From: Bryobacteraceae bacterium
GTDB lineage: Bacteria; Acidobacteriota; Terriglobia; Bryobacterales; Bryobacteraceae
Reading direction: 5' to 3'
Assembly (NCBI GenBank): GCA_023384675.1
Contig: JAHDVK010000003.1
Span: forward strand, 186,001 to 250,000
Length of the DNA: 64,000 nucleotides
How positions within the stretch are numbered: position 1 is the first letter of the stretch; each line of letters starts with the position of its first letter. The position numbers and the translations under genes were made by a program. Below are positions 41,877-52,486 of the stretch, piece after piece. The notes under the pieces were generated by a model. The model saw nothing but the letters and a program-made list of their open reading frames with translations, was not told the DNA's origin and made no database searches.

Positions 41877-43481
41877 CTATCCGCGCAGCAGGCTCAGTAC
41901 CGCCTGCGGGGCGGAGTTGGCCTGGGCGAGGGCGGCGATGCCAGCCTGCTGAAGGATTTGAGCCTTGGTCAGGTTGGCGGCTTCGAGCGCGAGGTCGGCG
42001 TCGCGGATACGCGACTCCGACGCCGCCAGGTTGGTCAACTGCGTGGCGGCGAGGCTCACGGCGAAGTTGAACTGGTTCTGGCCTTTACCGACAACGGCTT
42101 GGGCCTGGCCGAGCTTGCTGACGGCCTCGGCGAGTTTGGTGACCGCCTGTTTCGCCGAGGCTTCGTTCAGGATGGTGACGTTGCCGCCGCCAGCGACTTC
42201 GGCGGAACTCACGGTGCTGTTCTTGTTGCCGAGACCGGTCGTGTCCGCCGTGCCCAAGCTGTTGTACTGCACGGTGACCTGGAAGTCGCGCAATCCTGCC
42301 AGCGTGAGGTTGTTCGTACCGTCGCCGCTCTCGGCGGCCACCAGTTTCTTCAGCGCATCGATGCCGCTGTTCTGCAGGGCCACGTTGATCTGCTGCGCGG
42401 CGGCTTGTGCCGTCAGATTCCCGCCGCCGGTGGTGTTGCCGGTGAGGGTGATGTCGAGCGACTTCAACGCGCCGGTCTCGTCGGTCGTCGAGACTGTGAT
42501 CCGCTGCGTTGAGGCGGTGCCGGCCTCGGCGATTGCCGTATAGCCGATCTCCCGCGAATGCAGGCCGCCGGCCACTTTCACGGTGGCGCCGGCGGTGGTG
42601 TCAAGGAAGCGGCGGGCCGCGGCGGTGTCGCCTTCTTCCACCACGAAGGCCGCATCGGAGGAGTTCAGCGTGAAGCTCTTGCCGTCCTCGCTCACCGAAG
42701 CGGTGACGTTGGCGTTTTTGAAGGCCGTATTGGCCGCGCCGCCGCCGGCCGCTGCCGCGGCGATGCCTTCATTGATGGCGGTCACCAGGCCGTTCAGATC
42801 GTTCACTCCATTCAGGTTCACGGTGACTCCAAGATCGTCGAAGCCCGCGCCGCTGAAGTTGAGCGCCATGGAGGTTGCCGCGCCCTTGGCCGTGTCGAAG
42901 TTGGCCTGGACATCGAGGTTCGCCGCTCCCGCCACGGCATAGCTGGACAGCCCTAGGCTGCGCGAGTCCACCGTCGAGGCCGTCAGGTTCACGCTGACCG
43001 AGCCGTTGGTGATCACCTTGTCGCCATCAGCCCCCCGGCCGCCGCCGACAAACACCGAGATGTTCTTGGCGAAGTCGCCGCCACGGCTCAGGCCGACCGC
43101 CTGCGCCTGCCGGTCGATCTCGCCCATCACGCTCTTGAACTCATCGCTCAGCACCGACCGGTCGCCCGTAAAGGTTCCCGACGCCGATTGCGCCGCCAGC
43201 GTGCGTGCCCGGTCGAGCAGCTTCGCGATGTTGTTGATGCCGCTGTCGATGGTCTGGAGCGTCGCCAGCCCGTCGTTGGCGTTCCGGATGCCCTGCGTGA
43301 GCACGGCCTGATCGCTGCGGAGCGAGTTGGCGATGGCCAGGCCCGCCGCGTCGTCGCCGGAACTGATGATGCGTAAACCCGAGGTCACGCGGTTAATGGT
43401 CTTACCCTGGAAATCCGTCGTGATTCTCAGGTATTCCTGCGCCTGCATCGACGCAATGTTGGTGTTGATAGAAAAGGACAC
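41877..43481 (-). CDS. fliC: flagellin
   Basis: A 534-residue flagellin. The N-terminal D0/D1 region begins SFSINTNIASMQAQEYLRIT and has SGLRIISSGDDAAGLAIANSLRSD, and the C-terminal D1/D0 region reads LAASESRIRDADLALEAANLTKAQILQQAG, ending in LSLLRG; both are strongly conserved in filament flagellins. The middle part is long, alanine/glycine/threonine-rich and variable, as expected for the surface-exposed domains. The start is GTG 43481 behind AGGAG at 43490-43494; an ATG seven codons upstream would put the ribosome site inside the gene. csrA and fliW lie just upstream on the same strand. Confidence 0.95.
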   Translation of the reverse strand: MSFSINTNIASMQAQEYLRITTDFQGKTINRVTSGLRIISSGDDAAGLAIANSLRSDQAVLTQGIRNANDGLATLQTIDSGINNIAKLLDRARTLAAQSASGTFTGDRSVLSDEFKSVMGEIDRQAQAVGLSRGGDFAKNISVFVGGGRGADGDKVITNGSVSVNLTASTVDSRSLGLSSYAVAGAANLDVQANFDTAKGAATSMALNFSGAGFDDLGVTVNLNGVNDLNGLVTAINEGIAAAAAGGGAANTAFKNANVTASVSEDGKSFTLNSSDAAFVVEEGDTAAARRFLDTTAGATVKVAGGLHSREIGYTAIAEAGTASTQRITVSTTDETGALKSLDITLTGNTTGGGNLTAQAAAQQINVALQNSGIDALKKLVAAESGDGTNNLTLAGLRDFQVTVQYNSLGTADTTGLGNKNSTVSSAEVAGGGNVTILNEASAKQAVTKLAEAVSKLGQAQAVVGKGQNQFNFAVSLAATQLTNLAASESRIRDADLALEAANLTKAQILQQAGIAALAQANSAPQAVLSLLRG

Positions 43482-43557
43482 TTCTTGTTCTCCTGTATGC
43501 ACCGGATCCCCGCGGAATCATTCCCCAGGGGCCCCTTTGGAGCCATTTCCGGCTGCA
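43482..43557 (-). promoter_or_regulatory. flagellin 5' leader with GGA motifs (possible CsrA target)
   Basis: The predicted leader of about 76 bases holds four GGA triplets on the minus strand (complement at 43548-43550, 43522-43524, 43507-43509 and 43491-43493), the last inside the AGGAG ribosome site. It also contains the 10-base palindrome AGGGGCCCCT. CsrA binds GGA motifs and represses flagellin translation in Bacillus, where FliW relieves it; csrA and fliW are next door here. Confidence 0.5.
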
Positions 43558-43563
43558 ATGCCC

Positions 43564-43590
43564 TCATCGGCCCAAGCAGACGCGGCTTTG
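43564..43590 (-). promoter_or_regulatory. sigma-28 (FliA) promoter of flagellin
   Basis: Read on the minus strand, CAAAGCCG (43590-43583), 11 bases, then GCCGATGA (43571-43564). The -10 matches seven of eight and the -35 core CAAAG four of five consensus positions, with perfect spacing. It lies between the csrA stop and the flagellin start. Confidence 0.75.
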
Positions 43591-43601
43591 AAGAAATCTT
43601 T

Positions 43602-43832
43602 CTACGAAACTTGGCGCAGGCCGCGGGCGAGCGCCTCCAGCGCATCGGCCGTCGGGTTTGCGGCCGCGCGGTTCTGCGCGCGGGCCAGCACGACCTCCTC
43701 GCGAACCACAGCGACTTCGGCGGGCGCAATGACGCCGATCTTCACGCGGTTCGGTCCGGCTTCCAGAATCCGGACCTCGATACCGCCGCCAATCATGATC
43801 GCCTCGCCGGCGCGGCGCCGGATCACCAGCAT
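43602..43832 (-). CDS. csrA: carbon storage regulator CsrA (RNA-binding)
   Basis: CsrA is a dimeric RNA-binding repressor that acts on GGA motifs near ribosome sites. The 76-residue protein begins MLVIRRRAGEAIMIGGGIEVRIL and keeps VREEV of the RNA-binding surface; the tail after residue 50 is alanine/arginine-rich and longer than usual. The ATG at 43832 overlaps the fliW stop (TGATG), with GGGAGG upstream. A GTG one codon earlier is in frame. Placement between fliW and the flagellin promoter supports a role in flagellin control. Confidence 0.95.
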   Translation of the reverse strand: MLVIRRRAGEAIMIGGGIEVRILEAGPNRVKIGVIAPAEVAVVREEVVLARAQNRAAANPTADALEALARGLRQVS

Positions 43833-44263
43833 CACTCGCCTCCCGCCGGGCCGGCAGGCCGCACCGGGTGCGCAACCCCGTAGCCCGAATCGAGCTGAAT
43901 GACCTGCGCGCCGAGCCGCGCCTCGGGATTCAAGACCAGAGGCCCGAGCAGATTGGCCGTGGGCGGCTCGCCGGGGACGAACGTGAGCAGCACCACCGCA
44001 AGAAACGCTCCGCCCGCGGCCGGAAAGACGCCTGCTTCAAGCGCCAATTCGCCCGCCGCCGTTTCGTCGAGCGCGAGGCGGTAGCCGGGCGACACGACAT
44101 CCACGGGCGCCCCGATAAAACTGGGTCCTCCGTCAGGGGCGTCCAGGAAAAGCAGCGGGTCCAGTCCTTCGCGCCGCGACAGCCGGAACTCGCGCTGGTC
44201 TTCGAAACCGGGCAAACCGCCCGGGAAATAAAAGAGTTCGCCGGAGGGCGGAGAATCGGGCAT
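43832..44263 (-). CDS. fliW: flagellar assembly factor FliW
   Basis: FliW binds CsrA and flagellin and frees flagellin mRNA from CsrA when export is complete. The 143-residue protein shows the family pattern FPGGLPGFEDQREFRL (residues 13-28), then FLDAPDGGPSFIGAPVDVVSPGYRLALDE, and PPTANLLGPLVLNPEARLGAQVIQL near the C-terminus. It overlaps csrA by one base, so the pair is made together. It is the first gene of the minus-strand fliW-csrA unit and is divergent from the 94-residue protein. Confidence 0.95.
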   Translation of the reverse strand: MPDSPPSGELFYFPGGLPGFEDQREFRLSRREGLDPLLFLDAPDGGPSFIGAPVDVVSPGYRLALDETAAGELALEAGVFPAAGGAFLAVVLLTFVPGEPPTANLLGPLVLNPEARLGAQVIQLDSGYGVAHPVRPAGPAGGE

Positions 44264-44337
44264 ACTGATCTCTAATAGTACAAGTGCGCGGCGCGAGCGA
44301 TTATTCTCTCGCCCGGCGCAGTGGAACTCTGCAAATT

Positions 44338-44622
44338 ATGGGCGTCATCGTTGGTTGGAAAGGCAAGAAGGCGATCCTGCGGCGCGGAGAGTGGCGCAGC
44401 TCCGACGCCGCGCTGGAATCGATGCTCAATCGCGCGACCGATCAGTGGATCGCCGAAACCGGCGGCCCGGCCCTGACTTCGCACGACCCCGAACGCGAGG
44501 TGGCCCACGCCATAGCCAAGCTCACGGGCGGGCGCGTGCTGCTGCGAGCGAAAACCGACCGCCGCCGCGAGGCCAGGGATTACCTCAGCCGCCGCCAGTT
44601 GTCGCTGCCCTTCGCCGACTGA
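44338..44622 (+). CDS. hypothetical protein, 94 residues
   Basis: A short basic protein (MGVIVGWKGKKAILRRG opening, helical C-terminus ending in SLPFAD). I recognise no family. A longer in-frame start (GTG 44284) would add 18 residues of low quality and overlap the fliW promoter region. No strong ribosome site stands before either start. It converges with the methyltransferase gene, leaving 14 bases. I keep it because the frame has typical codon use and no better gene occupies the stretch. Confidence 0.5.
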   Translation: MGVIVGWKGKKAILRRGEWRSSDAALESMLNRATDQWIAETGGPALTSHDPEREVAHAIAKLTGGRVLLRAKTDRRREARDYLSRRQLSLPFAD

Positions 44623-44636
44623 CTCCGGCGCGCGGG

Positions 44637-45521
44637 CTAGCCCTGCTCGAGCCGCTCTTCCTCCCTCTGAATGTGCGCCTCGTTGCGCAGGCACAACTCG
44701 GTCCATAGTCCCGCGTCCACCCGCTGCGGGCCAGGGAACACTGCCGCGTCGCCCGGCTTAGCGTACCTCGAGAAGACAAGTTTTTCGTAAACCACCGTAC
44801 CCAGGCGGATCTCGGGTTCGGCGACGACGATGTGGGCATGCGGCCTCGCGACCACCCGCATCCCCGCGGCGCGTAGCATGGCGGGCAACGCCGCGTAGTT
44901 GGGCAGCCACCAGTTGGTCGGGTCGCCGTAGTAGCGGTTTTCGATGAAGGCGAGCCTCGGATGCGCGGGATCGGACAGCAGGGTCTCGTCGTCGGCGCGG
45001 CTGAAGTCACGGCCCGGCTCCGAATCATCCTTTTCGGGACCGATGATGGCGGAGGCCACCACGAGCCGCTCCCGGGTCATCTCCGCCAGCCGGTCGATCA
45101 CGAGCAGCGGATGGCGCAGGTGATACAGAAGACCGAGAAACAGAATGTAGTCGTAGTGCTCCTCACGGGTCAGGCAGAAGGTGTGCGCGTCCTCCGCGAC
45201 AAACTCGATTTCCACGCCGAATTCCGAAGCGGCAAACCGGGCCTGCTCCAGAAATTCGCGGTAAGGCTCCACCAGTACACAGCGCGCGGCGCCCCGCAGC
45301 TTCATTTGAATGGAAAAATACCCCGAACACCCGCCCAGATCGAGTACCGTCTTTCCAGTCAGATCGGCGGGTATCAACTCCTTGAACAGATTCCAGCGCA
45401 GCTCGGGATCGTAGGCGGGTTCCTGGCCGTCGCCGGTTCGCAGGCCGCAGGGCAGGGTGAAATGCTGGTACCACCAGCCCAACTCTTTCAGACGTTTCAG
45501 GCTGTTACGGGAAGATCTCAT
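44637..45521 (-). CDS. SAM-dependent methyltransferase (DUF1698/CmoB-like)
   Basis: A 294-residue methyltransferase. SAM motif I is VLDLGGCSGYFSIQMKLRGA (about residues 59-78), followed by CVLVEPYREFLEQARFA (motif II) and YDYILFLGLLYHLRHP, the typical stretch of the CmoB/DUF1698 group. The N-terminal GWWYQHFTLPCGLRTGDG segment also fits that group. CmoB itself is a carboxy-SAM-dependent tRNA-modifying enzyme, but the CmoB-specific pocket cannot be judged here. It is a single gene flanked by convergent and 103 empty bases. Confidence 0.85.
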   Translation of the reverse strand: MRSSRNSLKRLKELGWWYQHFTLPCGLRTGDGQEPAYDPELRWNLFKELIPADLTGKTVLDLGGCSGYFSIQMKLRGAARCVLVEPYREFLEQARFAASEFGVEIEFVAEDAHTFCLTREEHYDYILFLGLLYHLRHPLLVIDRLAEMTRERLVVASAIIGPEKDDSEPGRDFSRADDETLLSDPAHPRLAFIENRYYGDPTNWWLPNYAALPAMLRAAGMRVVARPHAHIVVAEPEIRLGTVVYEKLVFSRYAKPGDAAVFPGPQRVDAGLWTELCLRNEAHIQREEERLEQG

Positions 45522-45624
45522 AGACTTGTCAGAAGCGGCGGCGTCCGTCCACCACCCTCCGGCCAGCTAGGGTAACACGTCTCCGGACTTCGCCGGTTCC
45601 CACCCGCCGCCCCGTTTCCCTTTT

Positions 45625-46980
45625 TCACCGGGCGGGGGTGAGCAGCGCGGTCCAATGGCCGAAACCTGGAGCGGCGAGGATCACCGTCCCCGCCCGCACG
45701 GTCTGTTCGCCGGTCCACCGCGAGTTCATGATGTCGAGCCAGCGCAGGCGCCACGCCCCGGTTTCGTTGAACATCTCCAGGCGCACTTCGCCCCCATCGG
45801 TGAAGTACACGGCATAGTGCTTGCCGGGCGCGGCGTTCAAGAAGGCTTCGTTCTGCGCGCGGTTGCCGAGGATGTCGAGGCGCGGTTGGCCGTCGGGCAG
45901 ATGGATGGCGTCAATCAGCATCCGCATACTTTTCAGATGAGCCTGGGCTTTCGGGCCGAGACCCATCCCCGCAGGCGGCCGGTGGAAGCGCGAGGTGGCA
46001 AGCCCGCCGAGCATGCCGCGCCAGAAGCGCTCCTCACCGTCGCGGTCCGTTCCGTAAGTGCCGGTGTCCGCGCCGTAGATCTTCACCACGTTCATGGGGC
46101 GGGGCCGCGCGGACAGCCGCCGGTAGACGCTTTGCAGGTTATCCCAATGGCGCTGGCGCTTCTGGTGATTGTTCTGGGACACGTCCACGAAGCTGTACAG
46201 CTCCGGGTGATCGAAGGTGCGCAAGTGCATGGGATCGTTGAGATCCCAGGGGTCCCACATTTCGGTGGTGTGGACCTCGCGCTTACGCTTCGCCGCGCGC
46301 TCGCGGATAAAAGTGGCCCAGTAGGCGCCCCAGCCGGCGGCCTCGTTGGTTTCGTTGTCCATGCAGTAGAGGACGTGGCTGTACGGCAGCGATTCCTCGA
46401 GGAGTTTTTCGACAAACGCCTCCTGGTATTTCAGCGGCAGCCGGTTGTTCTCGAGCGAAGGAACCGAACGGAAGAAGGGCGTTTCGCGGCGGCCGGGATG
46501 CTCTTTGTATTCCGTCTTGAGCTTTGAATTCGCCTCCGTCAGTATCGTGTTGTTTTTCGGGTTGAAGGGGTTCAACTGCCAGGGTTCGCGGGCGAAATCG
46601 AAACGGTCCCAAACCTCGATCTGCACGACAATGCCGCGCTCGGCGGTCAGGCGCATCAGTTCGCTGAAGCGGCGCCAGTATTCCGGGTTCCAGCGGTTGA
46701 GGTCGTACTTGCCGGTTTTGGGATCGGGGAAGAAGGGCCAGGCGTCGCCCTCATCGCGCGAACTCATCGTACAGCGGATGTAGTTGCCGCCCGAAGCCTT
46801 CAGCAAGTCCAGATGCTCGCGCAGGTTCGGGATCTGGAAGAGATTGTCTTCCACCGAGCCTCCGATCAGCGGCTGAGTCCTGCCGTCCAGGGCCCAATAG
46901 CGCGGGTTTTCCTTGGAAATCGTGACCACGGGCCCGGCGGCGAACAGGCTGGCGGCGGCGAGGAACAGTAGAAAGCGCAT
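45625..46980 (-). CDS. exported glycoside hydrolase-like protein (clan GH-A/DUF4038 type)
   Basis: A 451-residue secreted protein with a signal peptide (MRFLLFLAAASLFAAGP). The TIM-barrel core shows GSVEDNLFQIPNLREHLDLL, GGNYIRCTMSSRDEGDAWPF, RGIVVQIEVWDRFDF and VLYCMDNETNEAAGWGAYW; the Glu in NETNE is a strong candidate for the acid/base residue as in GH-A families. The C-terminal 90 residues form a small beta domain. The substrate is probably a plant or microbial polysaccharide. ATG 46980 is used; a GTG lies one codon upstream. Confidence 0.8.
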   Translation of the reverse strand: MRFLLFLAAASLFAAGPVVTISKENPRYWALDGRTQPLIGGSVEDNLFQIPNLREHLDLLKASGGNYIRCTMSSRDEGDAWPFFPDPKTGKYDLNRWNPEYWRRFSELMRLTAERGIVVQIEVWDRFDFAREPWQLNPFNPKNNTILTEANSKLKTEYKEHPGRRETPFFRSVPSLENNRLPLKYQEAFVEKLLEESLPYSHVLYCMDNETNEAAGWGAYWATFIRERAAKRKREVHTTEMWDPWDLNDPMHLRTFDHPELYSFVDVSQNNHQKRQRHWDNLQSVYRRLSARPRPMNVVKIYGADTGTYGTDRDGEERFWRGMLGGLATSRFHRPPAGMGLGPKAQAHLKSMRMLIDAIHLPDGQPRLDILGNRAQNEAFLNAAPGKHYAVYFTDGGEVRLEMFNETGAWRLRWLDIMNSRWTGEQTVRAGTVILAAPGFGHWTALLTPAR

Positions 46981-47052
46981 CACGCAGCTATCCCATCACG
47001 CCGCGCGCCCGCTTGCAACCGCGCCCCCGCGACGAGGATCATCAAAACTGTC

Positions 47053-47633
47053 ATGGATGAGACCTCGAACGCAGGCTATCCCGTGGTGCTGCGGCTGGCA
47101 GGCAAACACTGCGTGGTATTCGGAACGGGCCACGAAGCGGAACTGAAGGCCGCGGGCCTCGAGGCCGCCGGCGCACGCGTGGTTCGCTCCGAACGCTTCG
47201 ACCCGGCCCTCCTGGAGGGCGTCTTCCTCGTAGTCGCCGCCGGGCCGGACCGCTCGGAAAACCCGCGCATCTTCGCCGAATGCGAAGCCCGCGGCATCCT
47301 GGTGAACTGCCTCGACGACCCGCCTCGCTGCCGGTTTACCTACCCCAGCGTCCACCGCCAGGGCGACCTGCTCATCGCCGTCTCGACTTCCGGCGCGTGT
47401 CCGGCCCTCGCCGTCCGCCTCCGCGAGCGCTTCGAACGCGAATTCGGCAGCGAATACGCGCGCTTCCTGGCGATGTGCCGGGACTGGCGCGCCCGCCTTG
47501 CCGATCTCTATCCGGATTTCGGGCAGCGCAAGGCGGCGTGGTACCGCATCGTGGATTCACGCGCGCTTGCGCTGCTGCGCGAAGGCCGCGACGCCGAAGC
47601 CGCCGCCGAAATCGAGAGCGCCGCCCGCGGCGG

Positions 47634-47637
<4 letters not shown>
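47053..47637 (+). CDS. precorrin-2 dehydrogenase / siroheme-synthase-type (CysG N-domain, Met8-like)
   Basis: A 194-residue protein like the N-terminal part of CysG or Met8/SirC, which oxidises precorrin-2 with NAD to sirohydrochlorin and may insert iron. The Rossmann start is degenerate (VVFGTGHEAELKAAGL instead of VGGGxVAxRK), followed by FLVVAAGPDRSENPRIFAECEARGILVNCLDDP and the signature FTYPSVHRQGDLLIAVSTSGACPALA (residues about 95-120). The SAM methyltransferase half of CysG is absent. It converges on pyk with a 4-base overlap. ATG 47053 lacks a strong ribosome site. Confidence 0.88.
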
Positions 47638-49058
<1,421 letters not shown>

Positions 49059-49110
49059 AGAGAGGCTGAGCGCGGGCCGCGCGATACGCTACCATAGGCT
49101 CTTTCCCATT

Positions 49111-49929
49111 ATGCCCTTGTATCAAGTCATTCTCCTGGCGGTACTTCAGGGAATCACCGAGTTTTTGCCGATTAGCAGCTCCGCTCACCTCGCGCTCGTC
49201 CCCTGGCTGACTGGTTGGGAAGACCAGGGCCTGACTTTCGACATCGCCCTCCATTTCGGCACCCTTGCGGCCGTGTTGATCTATTTCTTCCGCGATTGGG
49301 TGCGCATCATTGCGGCCGGAATCGGCATCCGGGCAACGCCCGGGGGCGAAAACACCGCCCACCCCCACCTTCTGTGGATGCTCGGCGCCGCCACCGTGCC
49401 CGTGGGCATCGCGGGCATTCTCGGCAAAGACGCCGTGGAAACCACGTTGCGCTCGCCCTACGTCATCGGCTTCATGCTCATCGCCGTCGGCCTGCTGATG
49501 GGCTGGGCGGACCGCCTGGGCCAGGGGCCGAGGAAGCTCGGCGACGTCACCTGGACCGACGCCCTCGCCATCGGCGCCGCGCAGGCGCTGGCCATCATCC
49601 CCGGCACCTCGCGCAGTGGCATCACCATCACAACCGGCCTGTTCCGCCGGATGGAGCGTGCCGAGGCGGCGCGCTTTTCGTTCCTTCTGTCCACCCCGGC
49701 CATCGGCGGCGCTGCCGTGCTCGCGTTCCGCGACCTCATGAACGCCGGCGGCATCCCATCCGGCGAAGCCGCCGCTTTTGTCGCCGGCATCCTGGTGAGC
49801 GCGCTCACAGGATGCCTGGTGATCTCGTTCTTCTTAAAATTCCTGCGAAAGTTCAGCCTCAAGTTCTTTGTTGCGTACCGCATCATCTTCGGTATACTGG
49901 TCTTGGCTTTGGCTTTCTTTCGCCGGTGA
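49111..49929 (+). CDS. uppP: undecaprenyl-diphosphatase (BacA/UppP)
   Basis: UppP recycles undecaprenyl pyrophosphate, the lipid carrier of peptidoglycan and other envelope polymers. The 272-residue membrane protein has the two family motifs, [15 protein letters not shown] (13-27) and [10 protein letters not shown] (about 164-173), with 7-8 hydrophobic segments. The ATG at 49111 is fixed by the [18 protein letters not shown] start; the frame is open far upstream over antisense pyk, which is not coding. ftsK follows 6 bases later and is probably cotranscribed. Confidence 0.96.
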   Translation: MPLYQVILLAVLQGITEFLPISSSAHLALVPWLTGWEDQGLTFDIALHFGTLAAVLIYFFRDWVRIIAAGIGIRATPGGENTAHPHLLWMLGAATVPVGIAGILGKDAVETTLRSPYVIGFMLIAVGLLMGWADRLGQGPRKLGDVTWTDALAIGAAQALAIIPGTSRSGITITTGLFRRMERAEAARFSFLLSTPAIGGAAVLAFRDLMNAGGIPSGEAAAFVAGILVSALTGCLVISFFLKFLRKFSLKFFVAYRIIFGILVLALAFFRR

Positions 49930-49935
49930 GGCGAA

Positions 49936-52419
49936 ATGAGGCTTGACATCCTGACCCGCTTCCCCCGCCTCCAGGAGGTTACGGGTGTCGTGTCTCTTTT
50001 CGCCGCCCTCGGACTCGGCGTCTCCCTGGCGACCTACCACCCGGACGACCCCTCCTTCAATACCTCCTCGCCGATCCTCCCGCCCCAGAACGCCACCGGC
50101 TTGTACGGAGCGCATATTGCCGACCTTTGCTTCCAGTGCCTCGGCTTCGCCGCCTGGTTCCTGCCGGCCATCCTCGCCATCGTGGGCTACCAGTGGTTCC
50201 GCCGCCGCGAGGCCCGTTCGCCCCTGGAGCGTGTGGCGGGCTACACACTGCTGACGGCGTGTCTGGCCGCCGCAGCTTCCATTCTGTCGTCGGATCACAG
50301 CGCCGGGCAGGGCTACGCCACCGGCGGCATCTTTGGCTACCTGCTCGCCACCAGCCTCACTGCCGTTCTCAACACCGTGGGCGCGCTGCTGCTGCTGGCC
50401 GCGCTGATGGTGATTTCCATCTATCTGGTCTCGACTTTCTCTTTCTCCTCCGCCGGAGACGCCATGGAGGCGTGGCTTGCGTCGCGCTTCCAGCTTCGGC
50501 GCCGCCGGGCGCGCGACTCGGAGGAGAGCACTGAGCTCGGGTTGGCATCAACACCCGCCAGCCGCGAGCCAGTCGCGCACAACTACAACCTGCAGGACAA
50601 CCGGGATCGGAGTCAGGCGGCCGCCGCGGCGGGCGCCGGCTCCGTTTCGGGAATGGCGGCGGCCCCCAGCTACGCCCAGCAGGACGAGCGCTTCCACGGA
50701 AGCGGCCTCGGTTCGCTTCCCATTCAGGATCAGGTGATGGCCCAGGAAGCGGCGGCCTACCTCAGCCGCGAAGGCAACGGCGCCCACCAGAATGACCTGC
50801 CGCCCTGGGAAGAGGCGCGGGCCGAAGATGAAATCCCAATTCACGCGCTGGAAGAAATCCCCGAAGCCCCGATCGCGCCTCCGCCCCCGGAACCGCGCAA
50901 AGCCAGGCGGCGCGGCGAACCCACCATGCCCACCTGCTTCCAGTTGCCGCCCACCCGGCTGCTGGCGGCCCCCGCCGCGCGCGAAGCCTACGACTCCTTC
51001 GAACTCAAAGAGACCGCCGGCCGCATCAAGGAAAAGCTCGAGGAATTCAGCGTCCGCGGCAACGTCGTGCAGATCAACCCCGGCCCCGTCGTCACCACTT
51101 TCGAATTCAAGCCCGACGCGGGCGTCAAAATTGCCAAGATCACCACGCTCAGCGAGGATCTCTGCCTGGGCCTGCAGGCCGAGTCCATCCTGATCGAACG
51201 CATTCCCGGCAAGCCCACCGTGGGCATCGAAGTTCCGAACACCCGCCGCGAAACCATCAGCCTTCGCCAACTGCTCGAATCGGCCGAGTTCCTGGAAGCG
51301 CCCTCGCGCCTCACCATCGCCATGGGCAAGGACATCAGCGGCCGCATCCGCATCTCGGAACTCGAGAAGATGCCGCACCTGCTGATCGCCGGCTCCACCG
51401 GCTCGGGCAAAAGCGTGATGCTGAATACGCTCATCATGTCGGTGATCTACAAGTCCACGCCCGAAGAGGTCCGCATGATCATGGTGGACCCGAAACGCGT
51501 GGAACTAGGCATCTACGACGGCATCCCGCACCTGCTCACGCCCGTCATCACCGAGCCCAAGAAGGCCGTCAACGCCCTGCGCAACGCCGTGCTCGAAATG
51601 GAGCGCCGCCTGAAGCTTCTCGCCAGCTATGGCGTCCGCAACATCGACCAGTTCAACAAAAAGATCCAGAAACTCCGCGAAAAACCCCTTGAGCTCTTCG
51701 TGGACGACGCCGGCCCCGACGTCGCCGAGCCTGAAAAGCCCCTGCCCTACATCCTCATCGTCATCGACGAACTCGCCGACCTGATGATGCTCGAACGCGC
51801 CGGCGTCGAAGAGAGCGTGATCCGCCTGGCGCAGATGGCCCGCGCCGTCGGCATCCACCTCGTGCTGGCCACGCAGCGCCCCAGCGTGGACGTGATCACC
51901 GGCCTGATCAAGGCCAACTTCCCGGCGCGCATCAGCTTCCGCGTGGCCACCCGCGTGGACTCGCGCACCGTGCTCGACGTGATGGGCGCCGAACACCTGC
52001 TCGGCAAGGGCGACATGCTCTTCCTCCCGCCCGGCTCCTCACGGCTGATCCGCGTGCACGGCGCGTATGTCACCGAAACGGAAATCGGCGAAGTGGTGGA
52101 TTACTGGCGCAACCAGGCCGCCCCCGACTACGACCAGAGCTACCTCATCGCGCCGCCCTCGGACGACGACGATCCCGCCGAGGAGTTCGACGGCGACGAG
52201 GACCCCATGTACCGCGACGCCGTCAAGGTGGTGCTCGAGATGGGTAAGGCTTCCACATCGATCCTGCAGCGGCGGCTGCGCCTCGGCTATGGCCGCGCCG
52301 CCCGCATTCTCGACATGATGCAACGCGACGGGATTATCGGCCCGCCCGACGGCAGCCGGCCGCGAGAGGTGCTAAAGCGCCCCGACTGGCTCGACGAAGT
52401 TGAAACGGCTTTGCGCTGA
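49936..52419 (+). CDS. ftsK: DNA translocase FtsK/SpoIIIE
   Basis: FtsK pumps chromosomal DNA at the septum and helps resolve dimers. The 827-residue protein has four N-terminal membrane segments (about residues 15-170), a low-complexity linker, and the motor: Walker A AGSTGSGKS near residues 485-493, Walker B LIVIDELADLM near 606-616, and the FtsK signature MARAVGIHLVLATQRPSVDVITG. The C-terminal winged-helix gamma domain (ILQRRLRLGYGRAARILDMMQRDGII) reads KOPS-like sequences. The length is typical for the short-linker type. A strong terminator follows. Confidence 0.96.
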   Translation: MRLDILTRFPRLQEVTGVVSLFAALGLGVSLATYHPDDPSFNTSSPILPPQNATGLYGAHIADLCFQCLGFAAWFLPAILAIVGYQWFRRREARSPLERVAGYTLLTACLAAAASILSSDHSAGQGYATGGIFGYLLATSLTAVLNTVGALLLLAALMVISIYLVSTFSFSSAGDAMEAWLASRFQLRRRRARDSEESTELGLASTPASREPVAHNYNLQDNRDRSQAAAAAGAGSVSGMAAAPSYAQQDERFHGSGLGSLPIQDQVMAQEAAAYLSREGNGAHQNDLPPWEEARAEDEIPIHALEEIPEAPIAPPPPEPRKARRRGEPTMPTCFQLPPTRLLAAPAAREAYDSFELKETAGRIKEKLEEFSVRGNVVQINPGPVVTTFEFKPDAGVKIAKITTLSEDLCLGLQAESILIERIPGKPTVGIEVPNTRRETISLRQLLESAEFLEAPSRLTIAMGKDISGRIRISELEKMPHLLIAGSTGSGKSVMLNTLIMSVIYKSTPEEVRMIMVDPKRVELGIYDGIPHLLTPVITEPKKAVNALRNAVLEMERRLKLLASYGVRNIDQFNKKIQKLREKPLELFVDDAGPDVAEPEKPLPYILIVIDELADLMMLERAGVEESVIRLAQMARAVGIHLVLATQRPSVDVITGLIKANFPARISFRVATRVDSRTVLDVMGAEHLLGKGDMLFLPPGSSRLIRVHGAYVTETEIGEVVDYWRNQAAPDYDQSYLIAPPSDDDDPAEEFDGDEDPMYRDAVKVVLEMGKASTSILQRRLRLGYGRAARILDMMQRDGIIGPPDGSRPREVLKRPDWLDEVETALR

Positions 52420-52426
52420 CGCTTGA

Positions 52427-52474
52427 ACCCCCGGGGACCACGAACACCTGAGCCAGGTCCCCGGGGTCCTTTTT
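52427..52474 (+). terminator. rho-independent terminator of ftsK
   Basis: A GC-rich stem (ACCCCCGGGGACC 52427-52439 with GGTCCCCGGGGT 52456-52467, one bulged C) with a 16-base loop is followed by five T's at 52470-52474. Confidence 0.9.
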
Positions 52475-52486
52475 CCGCGATCCGCG

